Of a stretch of DNA of 64,000 nt, positions 50,878-60,074 are shown in pieces; the stretch's first letter is position 1; each line of letters starts with the position of its first letter. The stretch is from Ardenticatenales bacterium. Lineage in GTDB: Bacteria > Chloroflexota > Anaerolineae > Promineifilales > Promineifilaceae. The notes under the pieces are model-generated. The model was not told the origin of the DNA, did no database searches, and saw only the letters and a program-made list of their open reading frames with translations. The stretch spans positions 296,182 to 360,181 of the forward strand of contig JACKBL010000008.1 in NCBI GenBank assembly GCA_020634515.1, written 5' to 3'. Position numbers and translations under genes: made by a program.

Positions 50878-53748
50878 TTACTGGTTACACCAGTTGAGCG
50901 TGGTAGACAAGACCGGACCGCGACCCGCCGCCGGGATAGCCTCATAGGGGAAGCCCATGAAGACGGCCTTGTGCGTGCCGCTGACAACGGCGGCGCTGCC
51001 CTGGTTGCCATTGAAGCCGGTGGCCGCGCCACCCGCCGGGTTGAGGATGTCGCTGTAGTTGGTGAAGGGGTAGGCCAGCGTGTAGGGGCCGAGGCCGGCG
51101 TAGATGGCTGCGCCGGTGACGGTGGTCTGGCTTACGTCACTGGTGGCGGAAGCGATACCCAGGTAATTTTGCATGAAACTCGTCACGCCGCGATCATACA
51201 CATAATCCTGGCTGCTGATGAGGTAACAGCCGCCGGCGTTGAGGTACGTGCCCAGGGCGGATTCGCCGGCGGAGCCGGGACCCGCCGCGCCGCCGAACTC
51301 ATCACCCGTGAACCAGATGACCACGTCATACTGCTGCAGGGTGGCCGCGTCTGGCTCGTTGTCACTGTTGCCGGTGTCCCACACGTCGTAGCTGAGGCCC
51401 AGTGCATCCAACGCGCCCGTATAGGTGGCGCGTACGTCAGGGGCGTTATCGTCGTCGTCCACCACGAGGATGGGCGGGATGTCTTGCGTGCGGAAGAAGC
51501 CAAATTGGGCGAAGTTGCCCGCGCCGCAGGGGTTGTAGGGACGCACGGACCAGGCGTAGATGGTCAGCGGGTCCAGCGGCGTGGCGAAGGTGTAGCTATT
51601 CCCGGAGGTAACAGCGTAGTTGATCGCGCCGGTGGACAGGTTCTTGGTGACGATGAGGTAGACGAGGGCGTCGCCGTTCCATTCGAAGGTGGGGACCAGG
51701 GGTTGATCAATACCGATGGGGGAGACGAGGGTGGGTAAGTTGGGCGGGCCACTGAACAAGTTGAGGGCGACGTCGATGCTGTGGGTGCTTGTGGGACCCA
51801 TGCCCGTGACCTGGATGGTGTAGTTGCCGGCACTTGCCCCGCCGGAGCCGAGCAGATTCATCGAACTCGAACCCGTGGGAATCACCGGATTAACCGAGAA
51901 TACCGCATTGTAGCCGGTGGGCACGCCTGAGGCGCTCAACGTCACCGGATCGGCGTAGCCAGAGAGGCCTTCCACGTTGATGCCGTAGTTGATATTGTTC
52001 GGAATACACACGTTGCGCACTTCCGGCGTCGCCGAGAGCGCGAAATCGGGGGCCACGGAGCAGCCTTCGAAGCTGAGCGAACCGATGTACGTGCCCCAGT
52101 TGGCCGACTGGTTGGTCACATCCAGCTTGCTGTACTCGCCCAGATACCAGAAGGTGACGCCATTCGGGTCCACGCTCATGCCGGTGTAGTCACCCCAGCG
52201 GTAGGGTGCGCCATCATACCCCGTATAACGTTGCTCGCCGGCCTTGATTTCCACTTCGGCCTGCATCGTGCCCAGGGGGTCGCCATTTTCGCGTCCCGTG
52301 GCATAGACGGAGGGATACATGCCGGCATTGCTCTTCGTATAACCCACCACAGCATCACCACAATGGTTCGCCGCCATGTCCGGGAAGGCGCGATAATCCC
52401 CATTGCTGGAGAACACGCCCGCCTGCACCACCGTCTGCGTTGCCAGGTCGATTTCCGCCCATTGCACGCAGTTGACCGTGCCCGTGCCCGGATTACAGGA
52501 AGCCACGGTAGCCATCCAACCCGACCCGTTGCGATAATCGAAGTCCAGGGCGCGATTGTCATTGGCTTGCAGCGCGCCGCCGCCCAACTGCAACGAGTTC
52601 ACCGGATACCCCACGGAAACGCCGTGGTAGGTTTGTAGATTGTACGTGCCCACCACGCTGAGGCTGTTGGCCCCAAAGGGATCTGTCCAGGCGTACATGG
52701 CGTACGTATTCGCGCCGCTGCGATGGGTCATGATGTAGTGCGGGCCTTCCGTGGGCCAGGTTCCCTGATCATAGCCATGCAGTTTTACCGGCTGCGGCGT
52801 ATCATCCGTACCCGTGGCCTGCGTGACGGCGGATGCCGGCAAACCAGCATACATCGCCCACTTATCAAACGCCCAAACGCGCCCCGTGCCGCCGCCGAAC
52901 ATATTCCCGCCCATGTAGATGGCGTCGCGGCCCACGCCGGCGTGTGGATAGTCGAAGAAAGCGCCGCCCACGTTGGTGGGGAAGGCGTAGAGATACCAGG
53001 AACCAACGGCGCTGTCCGTTTGCGAAACGGCGACGCAGTAGAAATTGCCGTTGCCGTCGGCGGCCATGATGTAGCGCCCGGCCTCTTCATCGTAGAGCGC
53101 GTTGGGGTCAAAGGGGAAGCCGACGCAATCGCCGCCCAACGGCCCAAAGAGGGTGGAGAACGTGGTGGGACCGACCAGCAGGTTGCCGGCCTTGTCATAG
53201 ATGCCGAAGGAGTTGTTCACCACGGCGATGACGTGGTCGTGACCGACGGACAGGTCCGGGTCGGGCGGAGTCAACTGGCCGCCGCCGCAACAGTCGTCAA
53301 TGTCCAGCGAGGGGAAGCTGACGCCGACAATAGGCGAATTCAGGCCGGGACCGTTGGCGATCTGCTGCACATTGTCATCGGGGCGGAGTTTCATAGCCGC
53401 GTCCCGCAGGGCCGCCGCTTCCGCTTCGCTGATCAGGCTGTGTTCTTCGCCCAGGTCAATTTCGCCGCGCTGCCAGCGGTCATATTCGTTGTTGGCGAAG
53501 TAGACGTTGGTCGGCAGTTCGGAAACGTTCACTTCTTTTGCCGGCACAGGATCATAAACAATCGTGTCCAGAATAATATCCGTGTTGGCCGTGACCCGCT
53601 TGTATCCGGCGGGGCCGGCGGATTGCAGCACCGCTCCCTGGCGCTGCACTGATTCGGGCGAAATGCCGGCAGGACGTGCCAGCAGCCAGACCCCGGCAAC
53701 GAGCAGACTCAATAGCAGCCCGCCGCCCAAAATTCTGCGTAAATTCAT
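50878..53748 (-). CDS. Large secreted protein with a C-terminal VDDD-type alpha/beta domain
   Basis: 956 residues from ATG at 53748 (GGAGG upstream); the frame further up crosses a hairpin. A signal peptide (about 5-25) precedes a region of about 470 residues with beta-propeller-like strands (SVGHDHVIAVVNNSFGIYDKAG, DGNGNFYCVAVSQTDSAVG). It continues with Ig-like repeats (about 590-690) and a fibronectin-like segment. The last 190 residues open with PPILVVDDDDNAPD and contain YDVVIWFTGDEFGGAAGPG and LISSQDYVYDRG. This C-terminal half is almost identical to that of the next gene upstream. No enzyme motif is seen; it is probably exported and surface-bound. Confidence 0.78.
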   Translation of the reverse strand: MNLRRILGGGLLLSLLVAGVWLLARPAGISPESVQRQGAVLQSAGPAGYKRVTANTDIILDTIVYDPVPAKEVNVSELPTNVYFANNEYDRWQRGEIDLGEEHSLISEAEAAALRDAAMKLRPDDNVQQIANGPGLNSPIVGVSFPSLDIDDCCGGGQLTPPDPDLSVGHDHVIAVVNNSFGIYDKAGNLLVGPTTFSTLFGPLGGDCVGFPFDPNALYDEEAGRYIMAADGNGNFYCVAVSQTDSAVGSWYLYAFPTNVGGAFFDYPHAGVGRDAIYMGGNMFGGGTGRVWAFDKWAMYAGLPASAVTQATGTDDTPQPVKLHGYDQGTWPTEGPHYIMTHRSGANTYAMYAWTDPFGANSLSVVGTYNLQTYHGVSVGYPVNSLQLGGGALQANDNRALDFDYRNGSGWMATVASCNPGTGTVNCVQWAEIDLATQTVVQAGVFSSNGDYRAFPDMAANHCGDAVVGYTKSNAGMYPSVYATGRENGDPLGTMQAEVEIKAGEQRYTGYDGAPYRWGDYTGMSVDPNGVTFWYLGEYSKLDVTNQSANWGTYIGSLSFEGCSVAPDFALSATPEVRNVCIPNNINYGINVEGLSGYADPVTLSASGVPTGYNAVFSVNPVIPTGSSSMNLLGSGGASAGNYTIQVTGMGPTSTHSIDVALNLFSGPPNLPTLVSPIGIDQPLVPTFEWNGDALVYLIVTKNLSTGAINYAVTSGNSYTFATPLDPLTIYAWSVRPYNPCGAGNFAQFGFFRTQDIPPILVVDDDDNAPDVRATYTGALDALGLSYDVWDTGNSDNEPDAATLQQYDVVIWFTGDEFGGAAGPGSAGESALGTYLNAGGCYLISSQDYVYDRGVTSFMQNYLGIASATSDVSQTTVTGAAIYAGLGPYTLAYPFTNYSDILNPAGGAATGFNGNQGSAAVVSGTHKAVFMGFPYEAIPAAGRGPVLSTTLNWCNQ

Positions 53749-53773
53749 TAGGTTCCTCCTTCGAAAATGTAGG

Positions 53774-53810
53774 GCGATTTTCCAAATCGCCCGCCCGATT
53801 TGGAAAATCG
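53774..53810. repeat. 15-bp perfect inverted repeat
   Basis: CGATTTTCCAAATCG and its exact complement CGATTTGGAAAATCG separated by seven bases. It lies just upstream of the preceding gene's ribosome-binding site and could be an operator or repeat element. Confidence 0.6.
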
Positions 53811-53941
53811 GGCTACGACGGCACACCATTTTCATTCATGGTGGTCGGAGACAGCCGGTGAAGTCTCCTGGGAAAATAGTGGTCAGTGGTTAGTTGACAG
53901 TTTGCAATTGGCAACTTCTCAATATCTCGGGGGAACCGCGG

Positions 53942-53982
53942 CCTGAGCTTGTCGAAGGCCGTTGGTTTCGACAGGCTCAACC
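53942..53982. repeat. REP-like hairpin CCTGAGCTTGTCGAAGG ... TTCGACAGGCTCAACC
   Basis: The arms TGAGCTTGTCGAA and TTCGACAGGCTCA are complementary apart from one mismatch. Similar CTTGTCGAAGG/TTCGACAGGCTCA palindromes are widespread intergenic repeats in many environmental genomes. Single copy in this window. Confidence 0.6.
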
Positions 53983-54028
53983 AACTTCGCCCCACTTTAT
54001 TGAGAAGATACTGCGGTTGGTAGTAATG

Positions 54029-54058
54029 ACTGGAGCAGTCTCCAAGACTGCTCCAGTC
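54029..54058 (-). terminator. Hairpin after the choice-of-anchor-B protein gene
   Basis: ACTGGAGCAGTC and GACTGCTCCAGT form a perfect 12-bp stem with a 5-base loop, 20 bp past the stop at 54078 on the minus strand. No clear T-tract follows, so termination is likely but not certain. Confidence 0.55.
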
Positions 54059-54077
54059 TAACCGTTGCGCGGATTGC

Positions 54078-56561
54078 TTACTGGCTGCACCAGTTAAGCG
54101 TGGTGGACAGTACCGGGCCGCGACCGGCAGCGGGGATCGCTTCATAGGGGAAGCCCATGAAGACGGCCTTGTGCGTGCCGCTGACCACGGCGGCGCTGCC
54201 CTGGTTGCCACTAAAGCCCGTGGCCGCGCCACCCGCCGGGTTCAGCAGATCGCTGTAATTGGTGAAGGGGTAAGCGAGCGTGTATGGGCCGAGGCCGGCA
54301 TAGATGGCCGCGCCGGTGACGGTTGATTGGCTGACGTCGCTGGTGGCGGAGGCAATGCCCAGGTAGCTCTGCATGAAACCCGTCACGCCGCGATCCCAGA
54401 CGTAGTCCTGACTGCTGATGAGGAGGCAGCCGCCGGCGTTCAGGTAGGTTGCCAGAGCCGCTTCGCCGGCGGCGCCGGGACCCGCCGCGCCGCCGAATTC
54501 GTCGCCCGTGAACCAGATGACCACGTCATATTGCTGTAAATAGCCGGCGTCCGGTTCGTTATCGCTGTTGCCCGTGTCCCACAGATCGTAGGTCAGGCCC
54601 AGCGCATCCAGCGCGCCGGTGTAGGTGGATTGCACGTTGGGGGCATTGTCATCGTCGTCCACCACGAGGATGGGCGGGATGTCTTGCGTGCGGAAGAAGC
54701 CAAACTGGGCAAAGTTACCCGTGCCGCAGGGGTTGTAGGCGCGCACGGACCAGGCGTAGATGGTCAGCGGATCCAGGGGCGTGGCGAAGGTGTAGCTGGT
54801 GTCGGGGGTGACGGCATACATCAGGTTGCCGTTGGTCAGATTCTTGACGACCAACAGGTAGCTCATGCCCTGGTTGGCGGGGGTCCACTGGAAAGTGGGC
54901 AGAGGCGGCTGATCGACGCCCAATGGGGCGATCAGCGTGGGGGCATTGGGCGCGCCGCTGACGACGGTCAGATTGGCGGCTTCATCATGCGAAAGCGTGC
55001 CATCCGTTCCGTGAACCATGAAGGGGTAGCTGCCGGCAGGAACGCCATTGGCGCCGACGGTCATGTTGCTGCTGCCGGGCACGGCCACGGGGTTGACGCT
55101 GAAGTTGCTGGACGCGCCATTGGGCAGGCCGACGGTGCTGAGTGTGACATTGCCCGTGTAACCCGCTTTTGGCGTGAGGTTGACGGTGGTGCTGCGGTTG
55201 CCATTGTTGCAGATCGTCAACTGGCTACTGGTGAGTGACATGTTGAAATCGGGAGCCAGCGTGGGCGCGAGAATGAACAGCCCTTGCTCGATGCCGCTGA
55301 CGACGACGACGCCGCTCTCGAAATAAGGATAGACGCTCCAGGCGCCGTTGAAGCTGGGGCTGTCGCTGCTGGGGTAGATGTCGAAGAAGGCTTCTTCGGT
55401 CATATTGGCATTGCCGACATCGGTGATGTCCAGGATGCGCAGACCGCTACGGTAGTTTGCCTGGAAGACATAATCCCCGACAACGTACATATTGTGGTCA
55501 ATGGCCGGCGTGACGCCGTCATGGTAGCCGACGAGCGTGGGGGCGGTCAGGCTGCTGATGTCAAAGACGCGCGTGCGCGTGTTGTGACCAAAGGTTTGCT
55601 CGTCCAGTTCGTCGTCAATGAGGAAATAATGGTGATCATCCGTGATCCAACCCTGGTGCGTATAGCGACTGCCGGAGTACGGGTTGCGCGATAGCTGTAC
55701 GGGAGCCGCTTTGTTGGTTACGTCAACGATGGTCAGGGTGTCTTCGTTGGAGTTGAAGCAGATTTCCTTGCCCACGTAGGCGGCGTCGGGGCCTTGATAG
55801 ATGACGCATTGCGCGTCGTGGGTGTAGCCGTCGGAACTGAAGCAGCCGGCGTTGGTGGGGTTAAGGGGGTTCTGGATGTTGACCATGGCCAGACCGCCGC
55901 TGCAGGCGCTGCTGCCGACGCCGTAGGCGAAGCCGGTGTCTTCGTTGATGACGACGTTGTGGGCGTTGCTCCAGCCGGCGTAGTGGGCGTCTTCGGTGAA
56001 GGTGACGGGCGGGTTGGGGACGTTGCGCAGGCGCGTGAGGTCGAAGACCTGCATGCCGTGGCCGCTGGCTTCGCTGACGATGAAGGCGTAGTTGTTGTAA
56101 ACCTTGATGTCGCGCCAGGTGGAGTTGCCGGTGTGTGGGGGCAGGTTGCCCACGTAGATGGGGTTTTCCGGATCGCTGATGTCCACGAAGGACGTGCCGC
56201 TGGTGCGGCCCATGATGGCGTACTCGATGCCGGTCTGGGGATCGGTCCAGCCCCAAATGTCGTTGCCACTGCCGCCGCCGATGTTGGCCAGGGGCATGAA
56301 GGCGAGCAAGTCCACGTTGTTGCAGGGGTAAGTGCCGGCAAAACCGCCCACACAAGGCGTCGCCGTCATCGGGTCTAGCTTCATCGGGGATTGCTGATCC
56401 GCCAGAAACCGCTGCTGGAACGGCGTCAGATTGCGGATGTCGTCGCCAGTTGTTTGCTGGGGCGCGGCCGAGGTGACGTTGCTCCAGGCGAATGCCAGTA
56501 GCGCAACGGCCATGACAAACGCGCCAAGTAATATCTTGCGGGGGAAACTAACAACTTTCAC
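54078..56561 (-). CDS. Secreted choice-of-anchor B family protein with VDDD-type C-terminal domain
   Basis: 827 residues from GTG at 56561, which has GGAGG six bases upstream. After a signal peptide (about 5-30) comes a long LVIVD-type beta-propeller region (about 60-470) with phrases such as GTSFVDISDPENPIYVG, NNYAFIVSEASGHGMQVFD and GLRILDITD, matching the choice-of-anchor B family of exported proteins. An Ig-like segment (about 480-570) and a fibronectin-like segment follow, then the 190-residue PPILVVDDDDNAPN domain that is about 90 percent the same as in the neighbouring gene. It is probably surface-located; the family is named for variable C-terminal anchors, and here the anchor position is taken by the VDDD domain. 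Confidence 0.82.
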   Translation of the reverse strand: MKVVSFPRKILLGAFVMAVALLAFAWSNVTSAAPQQTTGDDIRNLTPFQQRFLADQQSPMKLDPMTATPCVGGFAGTYPCNNVDLLAFMPLANIGGGSGNDIWGWTDPQTGIEYAIMGRTSGTSFVDISDPENPIYVGNLPPHTGNSTWRDIKVYNNYAFIVSEASGHGMQVFDLTRLRNVPNPPVTFTEDAHYAGWSNAHNVVINEDTGFAYGVGSSACSGGLAMVNIQNPLNPTNAGCFSSDGYTHDAQCVIYQGPDAAYVGKEICFNSNEDTLTIVDVTNKAAPVQLSRNPYSGSRYTHQGWITDDHHYFLIDDELDEQTFGHNTRTRVFDISSLTAPTLVGYHDGVTPAIDHNMYVVGDYVFQANYRSGLRILDITDVGNANMTEEAFFDIYPSSDSPSFNGAWSVYPYFESGVVVVSGIEQGLFILAPTLAPDFNMSLTSSQLTICNNGNRSTTVNLTPKAGYTGNVTLSTVGLPNGASSNFSVNPVAVPGSSNMTVGANGVPAGSYPFMVHGTDGTLSHDEAANLTVVSGAPNAPTLIAPLGVDQPPLPTFQWTPANQGMSYLLVVKNLTNGNLMYAVTPDTSYTFATPLDPLTIYAWSVRAYNPCGTGNFAQFGFFRTQDIPPILVVDDDDNAPNVQSTYTGALDALGLTYDLWDTGNSDNEPDAGYLQQYDVVIWFTGDEFGGAAGPGAAGEAALATYLNAGGCLLISSQDYVWDRGVTGFMQSYLGIASATSDVSQSTVTGAAIYAGLGPYTLAYPFTNYSDLLNPAGGAATGFSGNQGSAAVVSGTHKAVFMGFPYEAIPAAGRGPVLSTTLNWCSQ

Positions 56562-56774
56562 GGATACCTCCACGATAATGGTTGGGGACCAGCCGCGGCG
56601 ACAAGCGGGGAAATCGGACGAGAAGGGCGGGATGGGTGTCCGCCGGGCGGGTCGATTAAGGAATGAAATGTGTAACTGAGGGCGCATCGTGTCATTGATA
56701 CGGCGTTGCGGGATGCGCTGACGGGTTTTTGTTCGCCGCGGAGTCCAAAGCCCAAGCTGGACGAACACTTGGTC

Positions 56775-56806
56775 AGATTGGTTCATTCTCCAAAAATGAA
56801 CCAATC
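56775..56806. repeat. Repeat family B hairpin, copy 2
   Basis: AGATTGGTTCATTC and the arm ATGAACCAATC around a short loop. It lies between the choice-of-anchor-B gene start region and the zinc alcohol dehydrogenase stop. Confidence 0.7.
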
Positions 56807-56864
56807 CTGGCACGCGGAACGGACTTGTGCCAAGCTATACCTGGGAAGACAGATCGCGGATTGA

Positions 56865-57875
56865 TCAGGCAACCACGAGGGCCGCTGCGCCTTTGATCTG
56901 GCTGTTCTTGAGCTTGAGGAGCGCCTCGTTTGCTTGTGCCAGTGGAAAAGCCTCCACTTCAGCGCGGATGGGTATTTCGGCGGCGAGGTGCAGGAAATCG
57001 GCGGCGTCTTGCCGCGTGAAGTTGGCGACGCTGCGCAGCACGCGCTCGCCATAGAGGCGTTCATAGGGCAGTTCGGGGATGGGGGTGAGGTGGACGGCGT
57101 TGATGGCGAGTGTGCCGGCAGGACGCAGGTGACGCAGTGCCAGGGGGATGAGGGAGCCGACGGGGGCAAAGGTGATGCCGGCATCCAGTTCCCCCTTAAT
57201 CTCATCTTCCGCGCCACCCGCCCACACCGCGCCCAACGCCCGCGCCAGGCGGCGATGTTCCTCGCCGCGGGTGAACACATACACCGCGCATCCCCAGTGA
57301 CGCGCCACCTGAATCACCAGATGGGCGCTGGCGCCGAAGCCGTAGAGGCCCAACTTGCCGCCGGGTTCGATGCCACATAATTTGAGCGAACGGTAGCCAA
57401 TAATGCCGGCACAAAGCAAGGGAGCCGCGGCCATATCACTGAATTCGGCGGGAAGCGGGAAGGCAAAACGCTCATCCACAACCAGTGTTTCCGCGTAGCC
57501 GCCGTGGGCGTGCAGGCCGGTGAAGCGGGCGTTTGCGCACAAGTTCTCGCGCCCGGCGCGGCATTGCGCGCATTCGCCGCAGGTCCAGTTCAGCCAGGCC
57601 ACGCCCACGCGGTCGCCCAGCGCAAAGCGATTGGCCCCGACGCCGCGCGCCGCGACTCGTCCTACCACTTGATGCCCTGGCGTGATGGGCAGGGTGGGCA
57701 GGTCCAGGTCGCCTTCGACGGTGTGCAGGTCGGTATGGCACACGCCGCAGACGGTTACGCGCACCAGAATTTGACCCGCGCCTGGGGGAGATGCCGGCAC
57801 ATTGACAGCCGTCAATGGCGCATCAACTACCGGACGCGGGGCGTTTAACATCATGGCGTGCATAAGAGGCATCAA
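56865..57875 (-). CDS. Zinc-dependent alcohol dehydrogenase family protein
   Basis: 336 residues, a medium-chain dehydrogenase. The catalytic zinc site is GVCHTD (C46) with PGHQVVG (H68); the usual GHE glutamate is glutamine here, a variant seen in one branch of the family. The structural zinc has four cysteines in CGECAQCRAGRENLC (99, 102, 105, 113). The NAD(P) fold starts at KLGLYGFGASAHLVIQVA (about 185). It oxidises an alcohol or reduces an aldehyde in the cytosol; the substrate is unknown. It is a single gene with repeats on both sides. Confidence 0.88.
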   Translation of the reverse strand: MMPLMHAMMLNAPRPVVDAPLTAVNVPASPPGAGQILVRVTVCGVCHTDLHTVEGDLDLPTLPITPGHQVVGRVAARGVGANRFALGDRVGVAWLNWTCGECAQCRAGRENLCANARFTGLHAHGGYAETLVVDERFAFPLPAEFSDMAAAPLLCAGIIGYRSLKLCGIEPGGKLGLYGFGASAHLVIQVARHWGCAVYVFTRGEEHRRLARALGAVWAGGAEDEIKGELDAGITFAPVGSLIPLALRHLRPAGTLAINAVHLTPIPELPYERLYGERVLRSVANFTRQDAADFLHLAAEIPIRAEVEAFPLAQANEALLKLKNSQIKGAAALVVA

Positions 57876-58356
57876 GTCAGACTATCTCTGCGCGATTGTT
57901 GCTGATGGTGATTCGCAATGGAGGTTTGAATAGAATCGGGACAAATTCGTCAACGCCAGTTGTTATGAGGCCGTGCCTCAACGTCGTTGGCAAATTGGCA
58001 ACAAAAATAAGCAACCCGGTGGAAAGTAATCGAGCGCGCGTAGTATAACAGGTTTTTGCAAGAAGGGGAGTGGGAATTAGGCTTTTATCTTCATCGGGCG
58101 GTCGTTTGTTTGTTAAAATATTACTACTAACGCTCTGTGGAGATTGGACCAATTTGACGCGCTCAATGGCCTTTTCCACCAGAGAAAATAGGTCCAATCT
58201 GGCTTAGCAATTACGTTAAAATTACGTGGGTGTTGGGGGCGGCAATGGTTTGCGTCGCGGGCGTGGTTTGACAATTCGGGGTGGAAAACTATACTTCCTG
58301 CCGCTGCGTAACTATCTTTCCAACTTGTGAAGCGTTACCACGAATGGAGAATGATG
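57876..58356. other. Divergent gap with a MITE-A copy
   Basis: About 480 bp between the leftward dehydrogenase and the rightward lipoprotein. Part of it (57876-58100) is relatively AT-rich and has no gene. A full-length MITE-A occupies 58120-58214. No clear promoter hexamers were fixed. Confidence 0.6.
58120..58214 (-). mobile_element. MITE-A, 95-bp copy with GTTAAAAT duplications
   Basis: Begins ATTACTACTAACGCTC and ends GGCTTAGCAATTAC, 95 bp, in reverse orientation to the copy at 20616. It is flanked by GTTAAAAT on both sides (58112-58119 and 58215-58222), an exact 8-bp target duplication in AT-rich DNA. The inner core is GATTGGACCAATTT on one side and AGGTCCAATC on the other. Confidence 0.9.
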
Positions 58357-59052
58357 ATGCGTCGATTAAGTTTTCTGCTTTTAACGGTGGCCTTGCTTTT
58401 GTTGATGCCGGCATGTCGCCAGGACGAAAAGACCGCCGCGAACACGCCCACGCCAGGAACCGCGCCAGAGCGCCCCGCCGCCACGGCTCCCGCCGCCACA
58501 CCTCCCGCCGCCACACCCGGCGCGGCAGCTACGGTCAGCCTCCAGACCTACACCTGGTCCGACCCCCTGAACGATTGCACGGCCGGCCTACGCGCCGCCG
58601 ACTGCGTCAATGGACGCGAGTTTGAGTCGGTATCCGCCACCGTTGGCGACACGTCCATCACGTTTGTCCTGACCCTGGCGGATGGCTCCTGGTTCGGTGA
58701 ACAGTCCCACCTCACTTTTCTCCTGTTTGACCTGGACAAGGACATCACCACGGGCGACACGGACTACGCGATGCAGTATGGCCTCAGCCCGGAAGTTTCC
58801 CTGGTGGTAAGCTGGCAGAACCAGAAGTTGAGCCTCAACACCTATCGCGGCAATGACGTGACGCCGCTGCCGTTGACTAACCTGGAGTTGTTGGACGAGC
58901 GTTCGCTGCGAGTTTTGCTGCCGCTACGTATCGTTGGGTCAGCAAACTTCAACTTCGCCACCTTTATCCTGGGTACGGACGCCGTGCGCGATGATTTTCC
59001 CAACGATGCCGTGATTGCCTTCCCCGGCGGTGAAGTGGTTCCCAGGGAGTGA
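58357..59052 (+). CDS. Lipoprotein of unknown function
   Basis: 231 residues from the third of three consecutive ATG codons (GGAGA upstream). A short signal peptide ends LLMPAC, a lipobox, so it is a surface lipoprotein. A Pro/Ala/Thr-rich linker (about 27-60) leads to a single beta-rich domain (about 63-230) with phrases such as DTSITFVLTLADGSWF and LLFDLDKDITTGDTDY. I recognise no enzyme motif. The octamer at 58406 encodes the MPA of the lipobox. Function unknown. Confidence 0.75.
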   Translation: MRRLSFLLLTVALLLLMPACRQDEKTAANTPTPGTAPERPAATAPAATPPAATPGAAATVSLQTYTWSDPLNDCTAGLRAADCVNGREFESVSATVGDTSITFVLTLADGSWFGEQSHLTFLLFDLDKDITTGDTDYAMQYGLSPEVSLVVSWQNQKLSLNTYRGNDVTPLPLTNLELLDERSLRVLLPLRIVGSANFNFATFILGTDAVRDDFPNDAVIAFPGGEVVPRE

Positions 59053-59088
59053 GGGCTGGTGTTTGGGCGGGCACACGCCACGAGACCA

Positions 59089-59958
59089 TCACCCCGTCCA
59101 TACGGCCAGGAGCGTGGCGAGGAAGATGGCGACGCTGATGTAGCCGTTGATGTTGAAGAAGGCCAGCCCCAGTTTGCTCAAGTCGTCTGGCTTGACCAGG
59201 GTGTGTTCGTAGCGCAGGAGCACGGCCACGATGGCGACGCCCAGCCAGTAGACCCAGCCGAGGCTGCTGGTGATGCCGAGTACCACGAGTAGGGCGACGG
59301 TGAGTACGTGACTGGCGGCGGCTACCTGCAATCCGCGGCGAATGCCGAAGCGGGCGGGGATGGCGTGCAGCCCTGTCTGGCGGTCGAAGTCTACGTCCTG
59401 GCAGGCGTAGATGACGTCGAAGCCGCCAATCCAGAATGTGACGGTGGCGAGGAGGAGCCATGCCGGCATATCCGCCGCCGTAAATAAACTCCCCCGCACG
59501 GCCACCCACGCGCCCATGGGCGCCAATCCATCTGTAAAGCCCAACACGTAATGGCACAACCAGGTATATCTTTTCGTATAGGCATAGCCGACGAGAAAGA
59601 CGAGCGCGCCGGGAAAGAGGGCGAACGCCAGCGGATGAAGCTGCCACGCGGCGAATCCGAGAACCAGCAGCGAGATGAGGGCGTAGATGAGGACGGAGCG
59701 GGCGTCAATCAGGCCCGCCTGGATGGGGCGGCGGGCGGTGCGTGGGTTGCCGCGATCAATGTAACGGTCAATGTAGCGGTTCAGCGACATGGCCGCCGTG
59801 CGCGCCGCGGCCATAGCCACGGTGATCCAGATGAAGTCGGACCAGTTGGCGGCTTCCCAACCGCCCCAGGCCAGCACCATGCCCAGGTAGGCAAACGGCA
59901 GGGCAAAGATGGTGTGCTCAAATTTGATCATTTCCAGGAAAACGCGGAGTTTGTGCAT
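59089..59958 (-). CDS. UbiA-family prenyltransferase
   Basis: 289 residues with about eight membrane segments. UbiA enzymes attach a polyprenyl chain to an aromatic ring using Mg2+ and two Asp-rich motifs. The first is SLNRYIDRYIDRGNPRTARR (N60, D64, D68), the variant used by 4-hydroxybenzoate- and futalosine-pathway (MqnP-like) members. The second is DVDFDRQTGLHAIPARFG near residues 186-203. In this phylum a role in menaquinone synthesis is likely, but no other menaquinone gene is nearby. It stands alone on the minus strand with a family C repeat at its start side. Confidence 0.88.
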   Translation of the reverse strand: MHKLRVFLEMIKFEHTIFALPFAYLGMVLAWGGWEAANWSDFIWITVAMAAARTAAMSLNRYIDRYIDRGNPRTARRPIQAGLIDARSVLIYALISLLVLGFAAWQLHPLAFALFPGALVFLVGYAYTKRYTWLCHYVLGFTDGLAPMGAWVAVRGSLFTAADMPAWLLLATVTFWIGGFDVIYACQDVDFDRQTGLHAIPARFGIRRGLQVAAASHVLTVALLVVLGITSSLGWVYWLGVAIVAVLLRYEHTLVKPDDLSKLGLAFFNINGYISVAIFLATLLAVWTG

Positions 59959-59985
59959 GGCAGTTCGACTGAAGATTGGTTCGTT

Positions 59986-60074
59986 CGACGATGATATAAA
60001 GTGCGGAATTGCATCGTCAGTTTGAAGGAACGGTAAGGAAACGACTTCGATGTCTATTTTATTTCCGTCCCTGA
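59986..60074 (+). repeat. Repeat family C, copy 3, overlapping a gene end
   Basis: CGACGATG, then GGAATTGCATCGTC and GAAGGAACGGTAAGG, with end TTTCCGTCCC. It sits between the UbiA gene and the class II aldolase gene and supplies the last seven codons and stop of the latter (60054-60077). Confidence 0.75.
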
